Assembly: GCA_022424805.1 (NCBI GenBank) | Contig: JAKMGR010000202.1 | Coordinates: 1-5,756, forward strand | Reading direction: 5' to 3' | Length of the DNA: 5,756 bases | DNA from: Verrucomicrobiales bacterium | Lineage (GTDB): Bacteria > Verrucomicrobiota > Verrucomicrobiia > Verrucomicrobiales > DEV007 | In this document: positions 1 to 5,756 of the stretch, in pieces | How positions within the stretch are numbered: the stretch's first letter is position 1 | How the letters are laid out: each line of letters opens with the position of its first letter | The notes under the pieces: generated by a model | What the model was told of the DNA's origin: nothing | Databases searched by the model: none | What the model saw: the letters and a program-made list of their open reading frames with translations, nothing else | Made by a program: the position numbers and the translations under genes

Positions 1-1247
1 TAGCTTCCGTCCTCGCCTTCGGGCTCTCCGCCGCCCACGCCGACTGGACACAATTTCGCGGTCCCAATGCTCAAGGCATCTCTGATGAAAAAGTTCCTAC
101 CGAATGGAGCGCATCCGAAGGTCTCGCCTGGACACTCGAACTTCCTGGTGAGGGCAGCTCATGCCCGATTGTTTTTGGCGACGCCATTTTTGTTACCGCC
201 TGGTCCGGAGAAGGCGATTCGATTCTCCGCCATCTCATCCGTGTCGATCTCGCCACCGGTGAAAAAGTGTGGGAAAAAACCGTTCCGGTCGACCACACCG
301 AAGATCCGGCCAAGGGCTATATCACCGAGCACGGCTACGCGAGCAACACTCCAGTGACCAATGGTGAAGCCGTCTACTGCTACTTTGGAAAAGCCGGAGT
401 CTATGCCTTCGACTTCGACGGCAAACAACTTTGGAAAGCCGGAACCGGAAGCTTGTCTTCTCCCAAGGCATGGGGATCCGCTTCCAGCCCGATTCTCTAC
501 CAGGACCTTATCATTGTTCCGGCTGGTGAAGAGCAGAATGCCATTGTCGCGCTGAAAAAGAGCGATGGCTCTGTCGCATGGACCGCCGATGGTGAAGCTC
601 TCATTCAAACCTACGGCTCGCCCATACTGGTCGAGGTCAACGACGAGCGCACCGATCTTGTTTTTGCCGCGACTGCCGAATGGTGGGGTCTGAATCCCGA
701 GACCGGCAAGCTGCGCTGGTTCGCCGAATACAATCTGCCCGGTAACATGTCGAACACGACCCACCTCAGCGGCGATACCCTCACCGTTTCCGGTGGCTTT
801 CCACGCACCGCACGGGTCGCGATCAAAACGGGAGGAACCGGCGACCTCTCTGACAAGATTCTCTACGATACCCAAAAACCTGCAACTTACATGACCGCAC
901 CGATCGAGCACGACGGAGTTCTTTACTGGATCTCTGATGGAGGCATCGCTTTCGCGGCAAAGCCGGGTGAGGCCGAGGAACTCTGGCAGGAGCGAGTTCC
1001 AGATCTAACCGGGGCCAGCGGTCGCGGAAAACCCTTCTACGCCTCCCCCGTTGTTGCCGGAGGAAAAATCTATGCCGTCAGCCGAGCGAACGGCACCTTC
1101 GTCATCGATCCGTCGACGGAAGGGCTCAAAGTCCTCGCCCACAATAAAATCGAGGGAGACGAAACGCTTTTCAACGCAACTCCCGCCGTAGCCGACGGAA
1201 AGTTGCTCCTGCGCTCTCAGAAAGCTCTTTACTGTGTTGGGAAGTAG
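1..1247 (+). CDS. Secreted PQQ-like beta-propeller repeat protein (5' end missing)
   Basis: The reading frame is open from the left edge (first whole codon at 3) to a TAG at 1245-1247, giving 414 visible residues; the true start lies outside the window. The first 13 residues are the end of a signal peptide (hydrophobic stretch, then small residues closing in AHA), so cleavage probably falls before DWTQFRGPN and the mature protein of about 400 residues is exported. Blade-like repeats of the form 'x-D/N-x-x-TG-x-x-x-W' are seen near visible residues 80-90 (VDLATGEKVW), 139-144 (DGKQLW), 183-193, 230-239 (LNPETGKLRW) and 316-328, followed by two closing blades (about 345-380 and 390-413, ending LYCVG). 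This is the PQQ-binding-like WD/Trp-docking propeller fold abundant in planctomycetes and verrucomicrobia. No dehydrogenase cytochrome domain or CxxCH haem motif is visible, so the propeller is probably a binding or scaffold module; its ligand is unknown. A GTG at 267 is internal and not the start. The gene converges on the minus-strand cluster. Confidence 0.9.
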   Translation, partial: ASVLAFGLSAAHADWTQFRGPNAQGISDEKVPTEWSASEGLAWTLELPGEGSSCPIVFGDAIFVTAWSGEGDSILRHLIRVDLATGEKVWEKTVPVDHTEDPAKGYITEHGYASNTPVTNGEAVYCYFGKAGVYAFDFDGKQLWKAGTGSLSSPKAWGSASSPILYQDLIIVPAGEEQNAIVALKKSDGSVAWTADGEALIQTYGSPILVEVNDERTDLVFAATAEWWGLNPETGKLRWFAEYNLPGNMSNTTHLSGDTLTVSGGFPRTARVAIKTGGTGDLSDKILYDTQKPATYMTAPIEHDGVLYWISDGGIAFAAKPGEAEELWQERVPDLTGASGRGKPFYASPVVAGGKIYAVSRANGTFVIDPSTEGLKVLAHNKIEGDETLFNATPAVADGKLLLRSQKALYCVGK

Positions 1248-1259
1248 TTGAGTGAGATC

Positions 1260-1273
1260 CGCTCGAGCGAGCG
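1260..1273. repeat. Short GC-rich inverted repeat after the propeller gene
   Basis: CGCTCG (1260-1265) and CGAGCG (1268-1273) are perfect inverted repeats separated by AG; as RNA this folds as five pairs around a four-base loop. It starts 12 nt after the propeller stop codon and immediately precedes the AAAGCC/GGCTTT stem, so it may assist 3'-end formation. It has no T-run of its own. Confidence 0.35.
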
Positions 1274-1274
1274 C

Positions 1275-1291
1275 AAAAGCCCAAAGGCTTT
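1275..1291. terminator. Candidate bidirectional terminator between convergent genes
   Basis: AAAGCC (1276-1281) and GGCTTT (1286-1291) form a perfect six-pair stem with a CAAA loop. Read on the plus strand it ends in three Ts after the propeller gene; read on the minus strand it ends in TTTT after the small membrane-protein gene. An A-flanked, T-ended stem between two converging genes is the usual form of a shared intrinsic terminator. The stem has only three GC pairs and the T-runs are short, so strength is uncertain. Confidence 0.45.
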
Positions 1292-1322
1292 CAACAGGGT
1301 TGGGTCAGAGACTCAACAGGGT
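1291..1322. repeat. Hairpin flanked by a 10-bp direct repeat
   Basis: GTTGGGTC (1299-1306) and GACTCAAC (1310-1317) pair over eight positions, one of them G·U when read as plus-strand RNA, around an AGA loop. The 10-mer TCAACAGGGT occurs at 1291-1300 and again at 1313-1322, overlapping both arms. No T-tract follows on either strand, so this is not a classic terminator. It may stabilise a 3' end or simply be a local duplication. Confidence 0.4.
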
Positions 1323-1348
1323 ATGCTGATCGACCTGACAGGATTATG

Positions 1349-1750
1349 TCACTCTTCTACTTCTTCTGGTCCAACCTGCGAACTACGTGCCAGAACAAGA
1401 AGGGTAGGCGCTGCTGACGCGACGAGAAAGACCAGCAATAGCGGAACGGTTATCCCTTTCAGCCATGAGAGTCGGGGATGCTCCCCAAGGCTGAATGTGC
1501 CCAGTAGCGTTTCCCGGAAACTCGGGGGCAGTCCGATAAAGGAACCATCGTATTCCAGGGATTCAAAAAACGGCTTGTAGGGCTCGGCCGGTCTCTCCCC
1601 CTTCACGAAAAACAGGGATCCTCTTTCGAATGCCACACCAACGGCTCCAATGGGCAATTCAAACCCAACCGCAAACATTCGAAAGTGAGACGAAATCCAC
1701 AACCCGGCGATCGAGAGAATCAGGATGGCGGTTATGGCTTTTGGCTTCAA
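1349..1750 (-). CDS. Small two-helix membrane protein of unknown function
   Basis: The predicted product has 133 residues and I do not recognise it as a named family. Residues 5-20 and about 99-121 are strongly hydrophobic and should span the membrane. The 75-residue segment between them (about 24-97) is mixed, with alternating hydrophobic residues suggesting beta strands, and the tail after helix 2 is short and acidic (VGPEEVEE). The layout of N-terminal helix, extracytoplasmic beta-rich stretch and C-terminal helix resembles small uncharacterised proteins common in planctomycetes and verrucomicrobia, but the cysteine-rich zinc tail some of those carry is absent; this comparison is from memory. 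The only start that keeps helix 1 is TTG at 1748-1750, since an in-frame stop lies at 1763-1765 and the first ATG is at codon 25. No clear Shine-Dalgarno precedes it. It lies 95 nt downstream of gltA on the same strand and could be read through from it. Confidence 0.62.
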   Translation of the reverse strand: MKPKAITAILILSIAGLWISSHFRMFAVGFELPIGAVGVAFERGSLFFVKGERPAEPYKPFFESLEYDGSFIGLPPSFRETLLGTFSLGEHPRLSWLKGITVPLLLVFLVASAAPTLLVLARSSQVGPEEVEE

Positions 1751-1779
1751 AAGTGCCCAAGCTTACCACACACCAATAT

Positions 1780-1838
1780 TTCTGGTCGATAGAATGCCAG
1801 AAGCGGGCGCAACCGTCCCCCAAGTAGGTCTGTTCTGG
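1780..1838. repeat. TTCTGG/CCAGAA repeats downstream of gltA
   Basis: TTCTGG at 1780-1785 and CCAGAA at 1797-1802 form a six-pair inverted repeat with an 11-nt loop, and a second TTCTGG copy lies at 1833-1838, so the CCAGAA arm could pair with either. They fill much of the 95-nt gap between gltA and the small membrane protein. No T-run follows, so I do not call a gltA terminator; alternative pairing or chance are both possible. Confidence 0.3.
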
Positions 1839-1845
1839 ATAACCC

Positions 1846-2982
1846 TCAAACGCGCTTAGCAATCGGAGTGATTGGCTGATCTTCGGTAGGACCCGTGTAG
1901 AGCGTCAGCGGACGATACAGACGATTGTCGTCCAATTGCTCGAGCACTTGCGCGGTCCATCCCGCAGCGCGAGAGATCGCGAAGATCGGAGTGAACAGAT
2001 CAGTCGGGATTCCGAGAGAGTAGTAAACAGTTGCCGAGTAGAAGTCGACGTTAGCGTTGAGGCCCTTTTTTTCCTTCATCAACTCCGCGATCCGCTCCGA
2101 CATATCGATCCATTTTGACTCACCGAGTTCCTCGGTAAGCTTGATCGCCATCGTACGCAGATGAGGAGCACGCGGATCGAGCACGCGATAGACGCGGTGT
2201 CCGATTCCCATGATCTTCTTCTTGTTCGCGAGACAGTCTTCGACGTAGGCATCGACCTTTTCGAGAGAACCAATTTCCGTAAGCATGTGGATCACGCCCT
2301 CGTTCGCCCCACCATGAAGCGGTCCCTTCAAGGTTCCTACGGCAGAGGAAATCGCAGAGTAAAGATCAGACAAGGTCGCAATGGTCACACGGGAGCTGAA
2401 TGTCGAAGCATTCATCCCGTGATCGGCGTGGAGAATGTAGGCCACGTCGAGCGTTTTTGTCGCCTCGGCACCTGGCTCTTCGCCATTGATGAGATACAGA
2501 AAATGACCTGCCTCGGAAAGATCGTCACGGACTGGCGGAAGATCGAGACCCTGGCGGGCGCGGTGAAAGTAGGCTACGATGAGCGGGATCTTTGCACAGA
2601 TTGAAATCGCACGCTCTTCGTTGAGTCCGCGATTCTGGTCATCTCCCCGATTGTCATAAAGCCCCAGCATGCTGACACCAGTCCGAATAACCTCCATTGG
2701 CCCCGCGTCTTTCGGCGCAGCCTTGAGAAAATCAATCACACCCTCGGGCAAAGAGCGCTGAGCACGGAGATTTTTCGTAAACTCGTCCAGCTGAGACTGC
2801 GTCGGAAGATCTCTGCGGTGAAGAAGATACATCACCTCCTCAAAGGTGCAGTTCTCGACGAGGTCGTCGATATTGTACCCCAGATAGCGCAGGATTCCTG
2901 CTTCTCCTTGCACGTCACTAAGACATGACTCGTTTGCTATGACTCCCGCGAGTCCCTTCGCATATTCCGGTTTCTCCGACAT
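1846..2982 (-). CDS. gltA: Citrate synthase
   Basis: This cytoplasmic enzyme condenses acetyl-CoA with oxaloacetate to citrate and CoA, the entry step of the TCA cycle. The protein is 378 residues, the length of the short dimeric type of citrate synthase rather than the roughly 430-residue NADH-sensitive hexameric E. coli type, and it lacks that type's N-terminal extension. All catalytic elements are visible: HADHGMNAS (His185, His188, oxaloacetate binding), PLHGGANEG (His223), GIGHRVYRVLDPRAP (His262) and NVDFYSA (Asp313), matching the His/His/Asp triad of the family. Substrate-binding arginines are expected in SRAAGWTAQ (Arg338) and RLYRPLTLYTG (354-364). The ATG at 2980-2982 gives a normal N-terminus; it is preceded by a purine-rich AAAAGAAGA rather than a strong Shine-Dalgarno. 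The gene follows sucD after 78 nt on the same strand and is likely co-transcribed. 2-Methylcitrate synthase uses the same fold and cannot be excluded from motifs, but the succinyl-CoA synthetase neighbours favour citrate synthase. Confidence 0.95.
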   Translation of the reverse strand: MSEKPEYAKGLAGVIANESCLSDVQGEAGILRYLGYNIDDLVENCTFEEVMYLLHRRDLPTQSQLDEFTKNLRAQRSLPEGVIDFLKAAPKDAGPMEVIRTGVSMLGLYDNRGDDQNRGLNEERAISICAKIPLIVAYFHRARQGLDLPPVRDDLSEAGHFLYLINGEEPGAEATKTLDVAYILHADHGMNASTFSSRVTIATLSDLYSAISSAVGTLKGPLHGGANEGVIHMLTEIGSLEKVDAYVEDCLANKKKIMGIGHRVYRVLDPRAPHLRTMAIKLTEELGESKWIDMSERIAELMKEKKGLNANVDFYSATVYYSLGIPTDLFTPIFAISRAAGWTAQVLEQLDDNRLYRPLTLYTGPTEDQPITPIAKRV

Positions 2983-3060
2983 GATTCTTCTTTTCTACAC
3001 AATTTACGTTCGCAAAAGCAACCTCGACTATCGGTAAACGCTGCGCATTTCTATCGTTTT
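2983..3060 (-). other. sucD–gltA spacer with a small stem and a direct repeat
   Basis: This 78-nt gap contains no convincing terminator. On the transcribed strand a six-pair stem (one G·U) can form at 3036-3050 with a three-base loop and no following T-run. CTATCG occurs twice on the plus strand, at 3028-3033 and 3051-3056. The absence of a strong terminator supports read-through from sucD into gltA. I see no good promoter: the best -10-like hexamer (2994-2999) would leave a leader of only about four bases. Confidence 0.3.
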
Positions 3061-3954
3061 TCAGCCCATTGCACGAACAAGCGCCTCGCCCATATCCGAT
3101 GGGTTATCAGCAACTTCAATTCCTGCATCGCGCATCGCTGCGATTTTTGCTTCCGCGGTTCCTTTTCCTCCGCTGACAATGGCGCCGGCGTGGCCCATGC
3201 GACGTCCCGGAGGAGCCGTCGCACCGGCGATGAAACCGGCGATTGGCTTATCACAGTTTTCTTTGGCCCAGACAGCGGCCTCTTCCTCGGCCGTTCCGCC
3301 AATCTCACCAATCATGATGATGGCTTCCGTCTCGGGGTCTTTGTTGAACATTTTCAACACATCGATGTGTGAAGTGCCATTGATAGGGTCACCACCAATA
3401 CCAACACAAGTGCTCTGGCCGAGCCCGAGAGAAGTGAGCTGATAAACCGCCTCGTAGGTAAGAGTTCCGCTCCGGGAAACAACTCCGACTTTTCCACGCT
3501 TATGAATGTAGCCGGGAGCAATTCCAATGCGGCAGCCGCCTTGAGAGTTCTCTCCCCTTCCTGGAGTTACGACGCCGGGGCAATTTGGCCCGATCAAACG
3601 AGTGTCAGAGTCTTTCATCGCGGCGCGAACTCTCATCATGTCCATGACCGGAATTCCTTCGGTGATGGCAACGACGAGATCTACACCTGCATCAACTGCC
3701 TCGAGAATCGCATCTCCAGCAAAGGGAGGGGGGACGAAAATCGCGCTGACCGTGGCACCGGTTTCACCAACCGCGTCTTTGACCGTGTCAAAAATGGGAA
3801 CGGTGTCAGCGAAAGTCTGCCCGCCTTTTCCCGGGGTCACTCCGGCGACAAGCTTCGTGCCGTAATCCAGACTGAGCTGGGCGTGACGCCCGCCGAAAGA
3901 ACCAGTGATTCCCTGAACGAGAATCTTTGTGTTTTCATCAACTAAAATTGCCAT
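3061..3954 (-). CDS. sucD: Succinyl-CoA synthetase, alpha subunit
   Basis: This is the CoA-binding and phosphohistidine subunit of the cytoplasmic enzyme that converts succinyl-CoA, NDP and phosphate to succinate, CoA and NTP. The protein has 297 residues. An N-terminal Rossmann-like CoA-binding domain (about 5-100, with TPGKGGQT at 40-47 and ITEGIP at 97-102) is followed by the ligase domain (about 155-297). GPNCPGV (122-128), [10 protein letters not shown] (159-168), GIGGDP (185-190) and GEIGG (216-220) are all present, and the phosphorylated active-site histidine is His255 in [10 protein letters not shown]. Two departures from the E. coli protein as I recall it are an extra seven or so residues between TPG (130-132) and CRIGI (141-145), which explains most of the added length, and a loop reading GSFGGRH (18-24) where GTFH is usual. 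The ATG at 3952-3954 starts the conserved N-terminus, without a Shine-Dalgarno. It lies 20 nt after sucC, its partner subunit. Confidence 0.96.
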   Translation of the reverse strand: MAILVDENTKILVQGITGSFGGRHAQLSLDYGTKLVAGVTPGKGGQTFADTVPIFDTVKDAVGETGATVSAIFVPPPFAGDAILEAVDAGVDLVVAITEGIPVMDMMRVRAAMKDSDTRLIGPNCPGVVTPGRGENSQGGCRIGIAPGYIHKRGKVGVVSRSGTLTYEAVYQLTSLGLGQSTCVGIGGDPINGTSHIDVLKMFNKDPETEAIIMIGEIGGTAEEEAAVWAKENCDKPIAGFIAGATAPPGRRMGHAGAIVSGGKGTAEAKIAAMRDAGIEVADNPSDMGEALVRAMG

Positions 3955-3974
3955 GGTAGATAACGGGAAAAAGA

Positions 3975-5153
3975 TTAGGAAATAGCGGCGACAGCTTTTT
4001 GCGCTGCATCAGCCAAGGTGTCGGCTGCGATGAGGTCGACATCGGAACCGGCGAGGGTCTCTTTGCCTGCCTCAACATTGTTTCCTTCGAGTCGAACTAC
4101 GAGAGGGATGCTCAGATCAACTTCGCCGCAGGCAGCAACGATGCCTTTGGCGATCACGTCGCAATCCATGATCCCTCCGAAAATGTTTACGAGAATACCT
4201 TTCACGTTGGGATCACCGAGAATGATTTTGAAAGCGTTCCTAACTTGCTCCTGCGTCGCGCCACCCCCCACATCAAGAAAGTTGGCTGGCTCTCCACCGC
4301 TCTGCTTGATGATATCCATCGTCGCCATCGCAAGTCCGGCTCCGTTCACGAGGCAAGCAATATTGCCGTCGAGACCGATGTAATTGAGGTCGTATTTGGC
4401 TGCTTCTACTTCGCGAGGGTCTTCCTCAGTCGGATCGTGAAGGGCTTCGATATCGGAGTGACGGTATAGCGCATTGTCGTCAAAATCGAACTTCGCGTCG
4501 AGAGCAAGCACTTGACCGTCGGGAGTAGTGACGAGCGGGTTGATCTCCACCATCGAACAGTCACAGGACATAAAAAGCTTGAAGACCCCCTTGAGAAGTT
4601 TTCCGAACTGCTTGGCAGTATCTCCGCTCAGGCCAAGACCGGAAGCGAGATTGCGAATTTCGTAGGGCTGGAGTCCGAGAAGCGGGTGGATCACTTCGCG
4701 GAAAATTTTCTCGGGAGTCTGCTCCGCGACTTCCTCGATATTCACACCACCCTCGGTGCTCGCGACAATCACCGGCGAACGGCTTTCGCGATCCATGAGA
4801 ATGGCGAGGTAGTATTCTTTCTCGATGTCGACAGCATCGGCAACCATCACTTTATTGACCTGCTTGCCTTCCTCACCGGTCTGGTGAGTGACGAGCGTCT
4901 CGCCGATCATTTTACCGGCAACACCGGCTGCCTCGTCGGCACTGTTGACGAGGTGGACACCACCTTGAAATCCATTTTTGAAGGTTCCTTTTCCGCGACC
5001 TCCAGCGTGAACCTGTGCTTTGACGACGATTTGGGAACCGAGATCAGCAGCGGCGGCCTTCGCTTCCTCAGGGCTCTCGGCGACTTGGCCCTTCGGCGTT
5101 GCGACACCGAATTTTTCAAAGAGTTCCTTGGCCTGATATTCGTGAATGTTCAT
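3975..5153 (-). CDS. sucC: Succinyl-CoA synthetase, beta subunit
   Basis: This is the nucleotide-binding subunit of succinyl-CoA synthetase, partner of the alpha subunit encoded 20 nt downstream. The protein has 392 residues. The ATP-grasp domain begins with the hallmark [12 protein letters not shown] and includes [12 protein letters not shown] (45-56, nucleotide-binding lysine and glycine-rich loop), [12 protein letters not shown] (132-143) and the metal-binding MVEINPLV (201-208; Glu203, Asn205) with Asp219 in ALDAKFDFD. The ligase domain (about 260-390) shows [14 protein letters not shown] (260-273), [14 protein letters not shown] (286-299), [14 protein letters not shown] (322-335) and RLEGNNV (354-360). 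Relative to E. coli SucC a seven-residue stretch (57-63) is added after GRGKG, resembling the loop of mitochondrial beta subunits. ATP versus GTP preference cannot be decided by eye. The start at ATG 5151-5153 is fixed by the conserved N-terminus; the bases before it (ending TTGCCCC) hold no Shine-Dalgarno. It is probably the first gene of the TCA-cycle unit. Confidence 0.96.
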   Translation of the reverse strand: MNIHEYQAKELFEKFGVATPKGQVAESPEEAKAAAADLGSQIVVKAQVHAGGRGKGTFKNGFQGGVHLVNSADEAAGVAGKMIGETLVTHQTGEEGKQVNKVMVADAVDIEKEYYLAILMDRESRSPVIVASTEGGVNIEEVAEQTPEKIFREVIHPLLGLQPYEIRNLASGLGLSGDTAKQFGKLLKGVFKLFMSCDCSMVEINPLVTTPDGQVLALDAKFDFDDNALYRHSDIEALHDPTEEDPREVEAAKYDLNYIGLDGNIACLVNGAGLAMATMDIIKQSGGEPANFLDVGGGATQEQVRNAFKIILGDPNVKGILVNIFGGIMDCDVIAKGIVAACGEVDLSIPLVVRLEGNNVEAGKETLAGSDVDLIAADTLADAAQKAVAAIS

Positions 5154-5198
5154 GGGGCAAATCGAAAGCTGTCTCGCAGACTTTTCGGCGAGCGCGCC

Positions 5199-5226
5199 AA
5201 CTTACGGTCGCCCCTTACGAGGTCAA
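5199..5226 (-). promoter_or_regulatory. Weak candidate promoter for sucC
   Basis: On the minus strand TTGACC (5226-5221) matches the sigma-70 -35 box at five of six positions. A TAAGTT (5204-5199) lies 16 nt downstream but matches the -10 box at only three of six. It would give a leader of about 35-40 nt before sucC, a sensible distance. The poor -10 makes this tentative. Confidence 0.2.
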
Positions 5227-5244
5227 GATGGAACCTCGGCTTAA

Positions 5245-5264
5245 AACGTCACAATGCAGACGTT
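5245..5264. promoter_or_regulatory. Perfect inverted repeat upstream of sucC: possible operator or weak terminator
   Basis: AACGTC (5245-5250) and GACGTT (5259-5264) are perfect inverted repeats separated by 8 bp. The dyad sits in the 147-nt gap between the ompA-like stop codon and the sucC start, about 20 bp upstream of the candidate -35 box. On the minus strand the second arm runs into TTTT, so it could be a weak terminator of the ompA-like gene. Its AT-rich stem and symmetric ACGT cores also fit a binding site for a dimeric regulator. A further ACGTTAT, as at 5260-5266, occurs at 5294-5300. Confidence 0.35.
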
Positions 5265-5300
5265 ATGATGCCAATTTCCGCCACCAGACGGAGAACGTTA

Positions 5301-5756
5301 TCAAAAATCCAGATAAACCTCTGCCCGCCGATTCTGCGAACGCCCGGTCGGATTGTCCGATCCATCGGGATTGAAATTGGGGCGACGCGGTTTTGTCTCC
5401 CCGAATGCCTCAGTAACGATCTGTCTTGGCGAAACTCCCATGGAGATCAGTCCCCTTCGAATCGCAGCAGCGCGCTTGTCACTCAAGGAAGCATTGTAGT
5501 CATCTGTTCCCATCGAATCGGCGTGACCATTGATGCGGATGACGCGCTCGGCACCCTGACCCAGAATATCTGCAATGATGGCGAGCTGGCGATTGCCTCG
5601 CGGCGAAAGACCTGACTGATCAAATTCGAAATAGAGCACGAGCGAATCTCCGCCCATGGGATCTTCGACGACGGGGCTGTAGGCGACGTTTCCTCCGCCC
5701 GCCTGATCAGAAAGGGCCGCAAGCACTTTGGAGAAAGTGAGTCCATTCACTGCCCA
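5301..5756 (-). CDS. OmpA-family peptidoglycan-binding protein (C-terminal part)
   Basis: The frame is open from the right edge to a TGA at 5301-5303, so only the last 151 residues are visible and the start lies outside the window; a GTG at 5748-5750 is an unlikely start because coding continues upstream. Visible residues about 38-151 form an OmpA/Pal/MotB C-terminal domain: LVLYFEFDQSGLSPRGN, INGHADSMGTDDYNASLSDK, then a Gly-Glu-Thr turn and a closing SQNRRAEVYLDF. The meso-diaminopimelate-contacting pair of the family is present, Asp in GHAD (visible residue 80) and Arg in LSDKRA (residue 95), at the conserved 15-residue spacing. The protein should therefore bind peptidoglycan in the periplasm and help hold the outer membrane to the wall. 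The first 35 visible residues are Gly- and Ser-rich and look like a linker. Whether the unseen N-terminus is a beta-barrel, lipoprotein anchor or other domain cannot be told. It lies upstream of sucC on the same strand across 147 nt. Confidence 0.93.
   Translation of the reverse strand, partial: WAVNGLTFSKVLAALSDQAGGGNVAYSPVVEDPMGGDSLVLYFEFDQSGLSPRGNRQLAIIADILGQGAERVIRINGHADSMGTDDYNASLSDKRAAAIRRGLISMGVSPRQIVTEAFGETKPRRPNFNPDGSDNPTGRSQNRRAEVYLDF

Noticed and set aside
159..911. Minus-strand open frame of 250 codons inside the propeller gene
   Set aside because: The plus-strand frame has a signal peptide and repeated propeller motifs; the minus-strand product has none and is a shadow.
267..1247. 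GTG at 267 as the start of the propeller gene
   Set aside because: The same frame is open to the left edge and encodes a signal peptide end and the WTQFRGPN motif, so the GTG is an internal valine codon.
1248..1580. Plus-strand open frame starting at a TTG right after the propeller stop
   Set aside because: The product is Ser/Arg-rich with no domain, crosses three hairpins and lies antisense to the better-supported membrane protein.
1659..1862. Minus-strand open frame of 67 codons bridging the gltA 3' end and the membrane protein
   Set aside because: It overlaps both genes in another frame, starts at a TTG inside gltA and shows no recognisable feature.
2161..2604. Plus-strand open frame of 147 codons inside gltA
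   Set aside because: It is antisense to the citrate synthase catalytic core and has no protein-like motif of its own.
2994..3022. Possible promoter just before gltA (TTGCTT, 16 nt, TGTAGA on the minus strand)
   Set aside because: The transcript would start about four bases before the ATG and the -10 match is poor.
5171..5185. Four-pair stem followed by TTTT on the plus strand in the sucC leader
   Set aside because: The stem is too short and no plus-strand gene ends here for it to terminate.
4512..5615. Long plus-strand open frame (367 codons) antisense to sucC, its leader and the ompA-like gene
   Set aside because: Its translation shows no recognisable domain and it runs opposite two strongly conserved genes. 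High-GC coding DNA often leaves the opposite strand open.
1..5756. A novel defence, mobile or biosynthetic system
   Set aside because: The genes with recognisable families are central metabolism and envelope functions. There are no integrases, transposases, toxin-antitoxin pairs, CRISPR-like repeats, tRNA genes or long terminal repeats, and no obvious composition break.

Overview
The window is ordinary chromosomal DNA of a Gram-negative, respiring bacterium, most likely from the Planctomycetota–Verrucomicrobiota group; I lean towards Verrucomicrobiota. The lean rests on a secreted PQQ-like beta-propeller that begins its mature part with a WTQFRGPN-type motif (very common in that group), an OmpA-family peptidoglycan-binding protein (so an outer membrane is present), moderately high GC, and start codons with little or no Shine-Dalgarno sequence. 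The taxon is an inference from remembered family patterns, not from a search.

Layout. Positions 1-1247 (+) hold the 3' part of an exported PQQ-like beta-propeller gene, cut at the left edge inside its signal peptide. A hairpin-rich gap of 101 nt follows. Everything after it lies on the minus strand: a two-helix membrane protein of unknown function (1349-1750, TTG start), citrate synthase gltA (1846-2982), succinyl-CoA synthetase alpha sucD (3061-3954) and beta sucC (3975-5153), and the C-terminal part of an OmpA-like protein (5301-5756) that continues beyond the right edge. There is no gene-free stretch longer than 147 nt.

How the genes work together. Read in transcription order the minus strand is ompA-like, sucC, sucD, gltA, membrane protein. 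sucC and sucD are 20 nt apart and encode the two subunits of one enzyme. gltA follows after 78 nt and probably shares the transcript, giving a compact TCA-cycle unit that couples citrate formation to substrate-level phosphorylation. The 147-nt gap before sucC carries a perfect inverted repeat and is the most likely control region. The ompA-like gene and the small membrane protein have no evident metabolic link to the trio. The propeller gene converges on the cluster and is a separate transcription unit.

I found no mobile element, CRISPR array, RNA gene or evidence of a new multi-gene system. The items most worth a second look are the uncharacterised membrane protein, small insertions and loop changes in SucC and SucD relative to E. 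coli, the inverted repeat upstream of sucC, and the hairpin cluster between the convergent genes.
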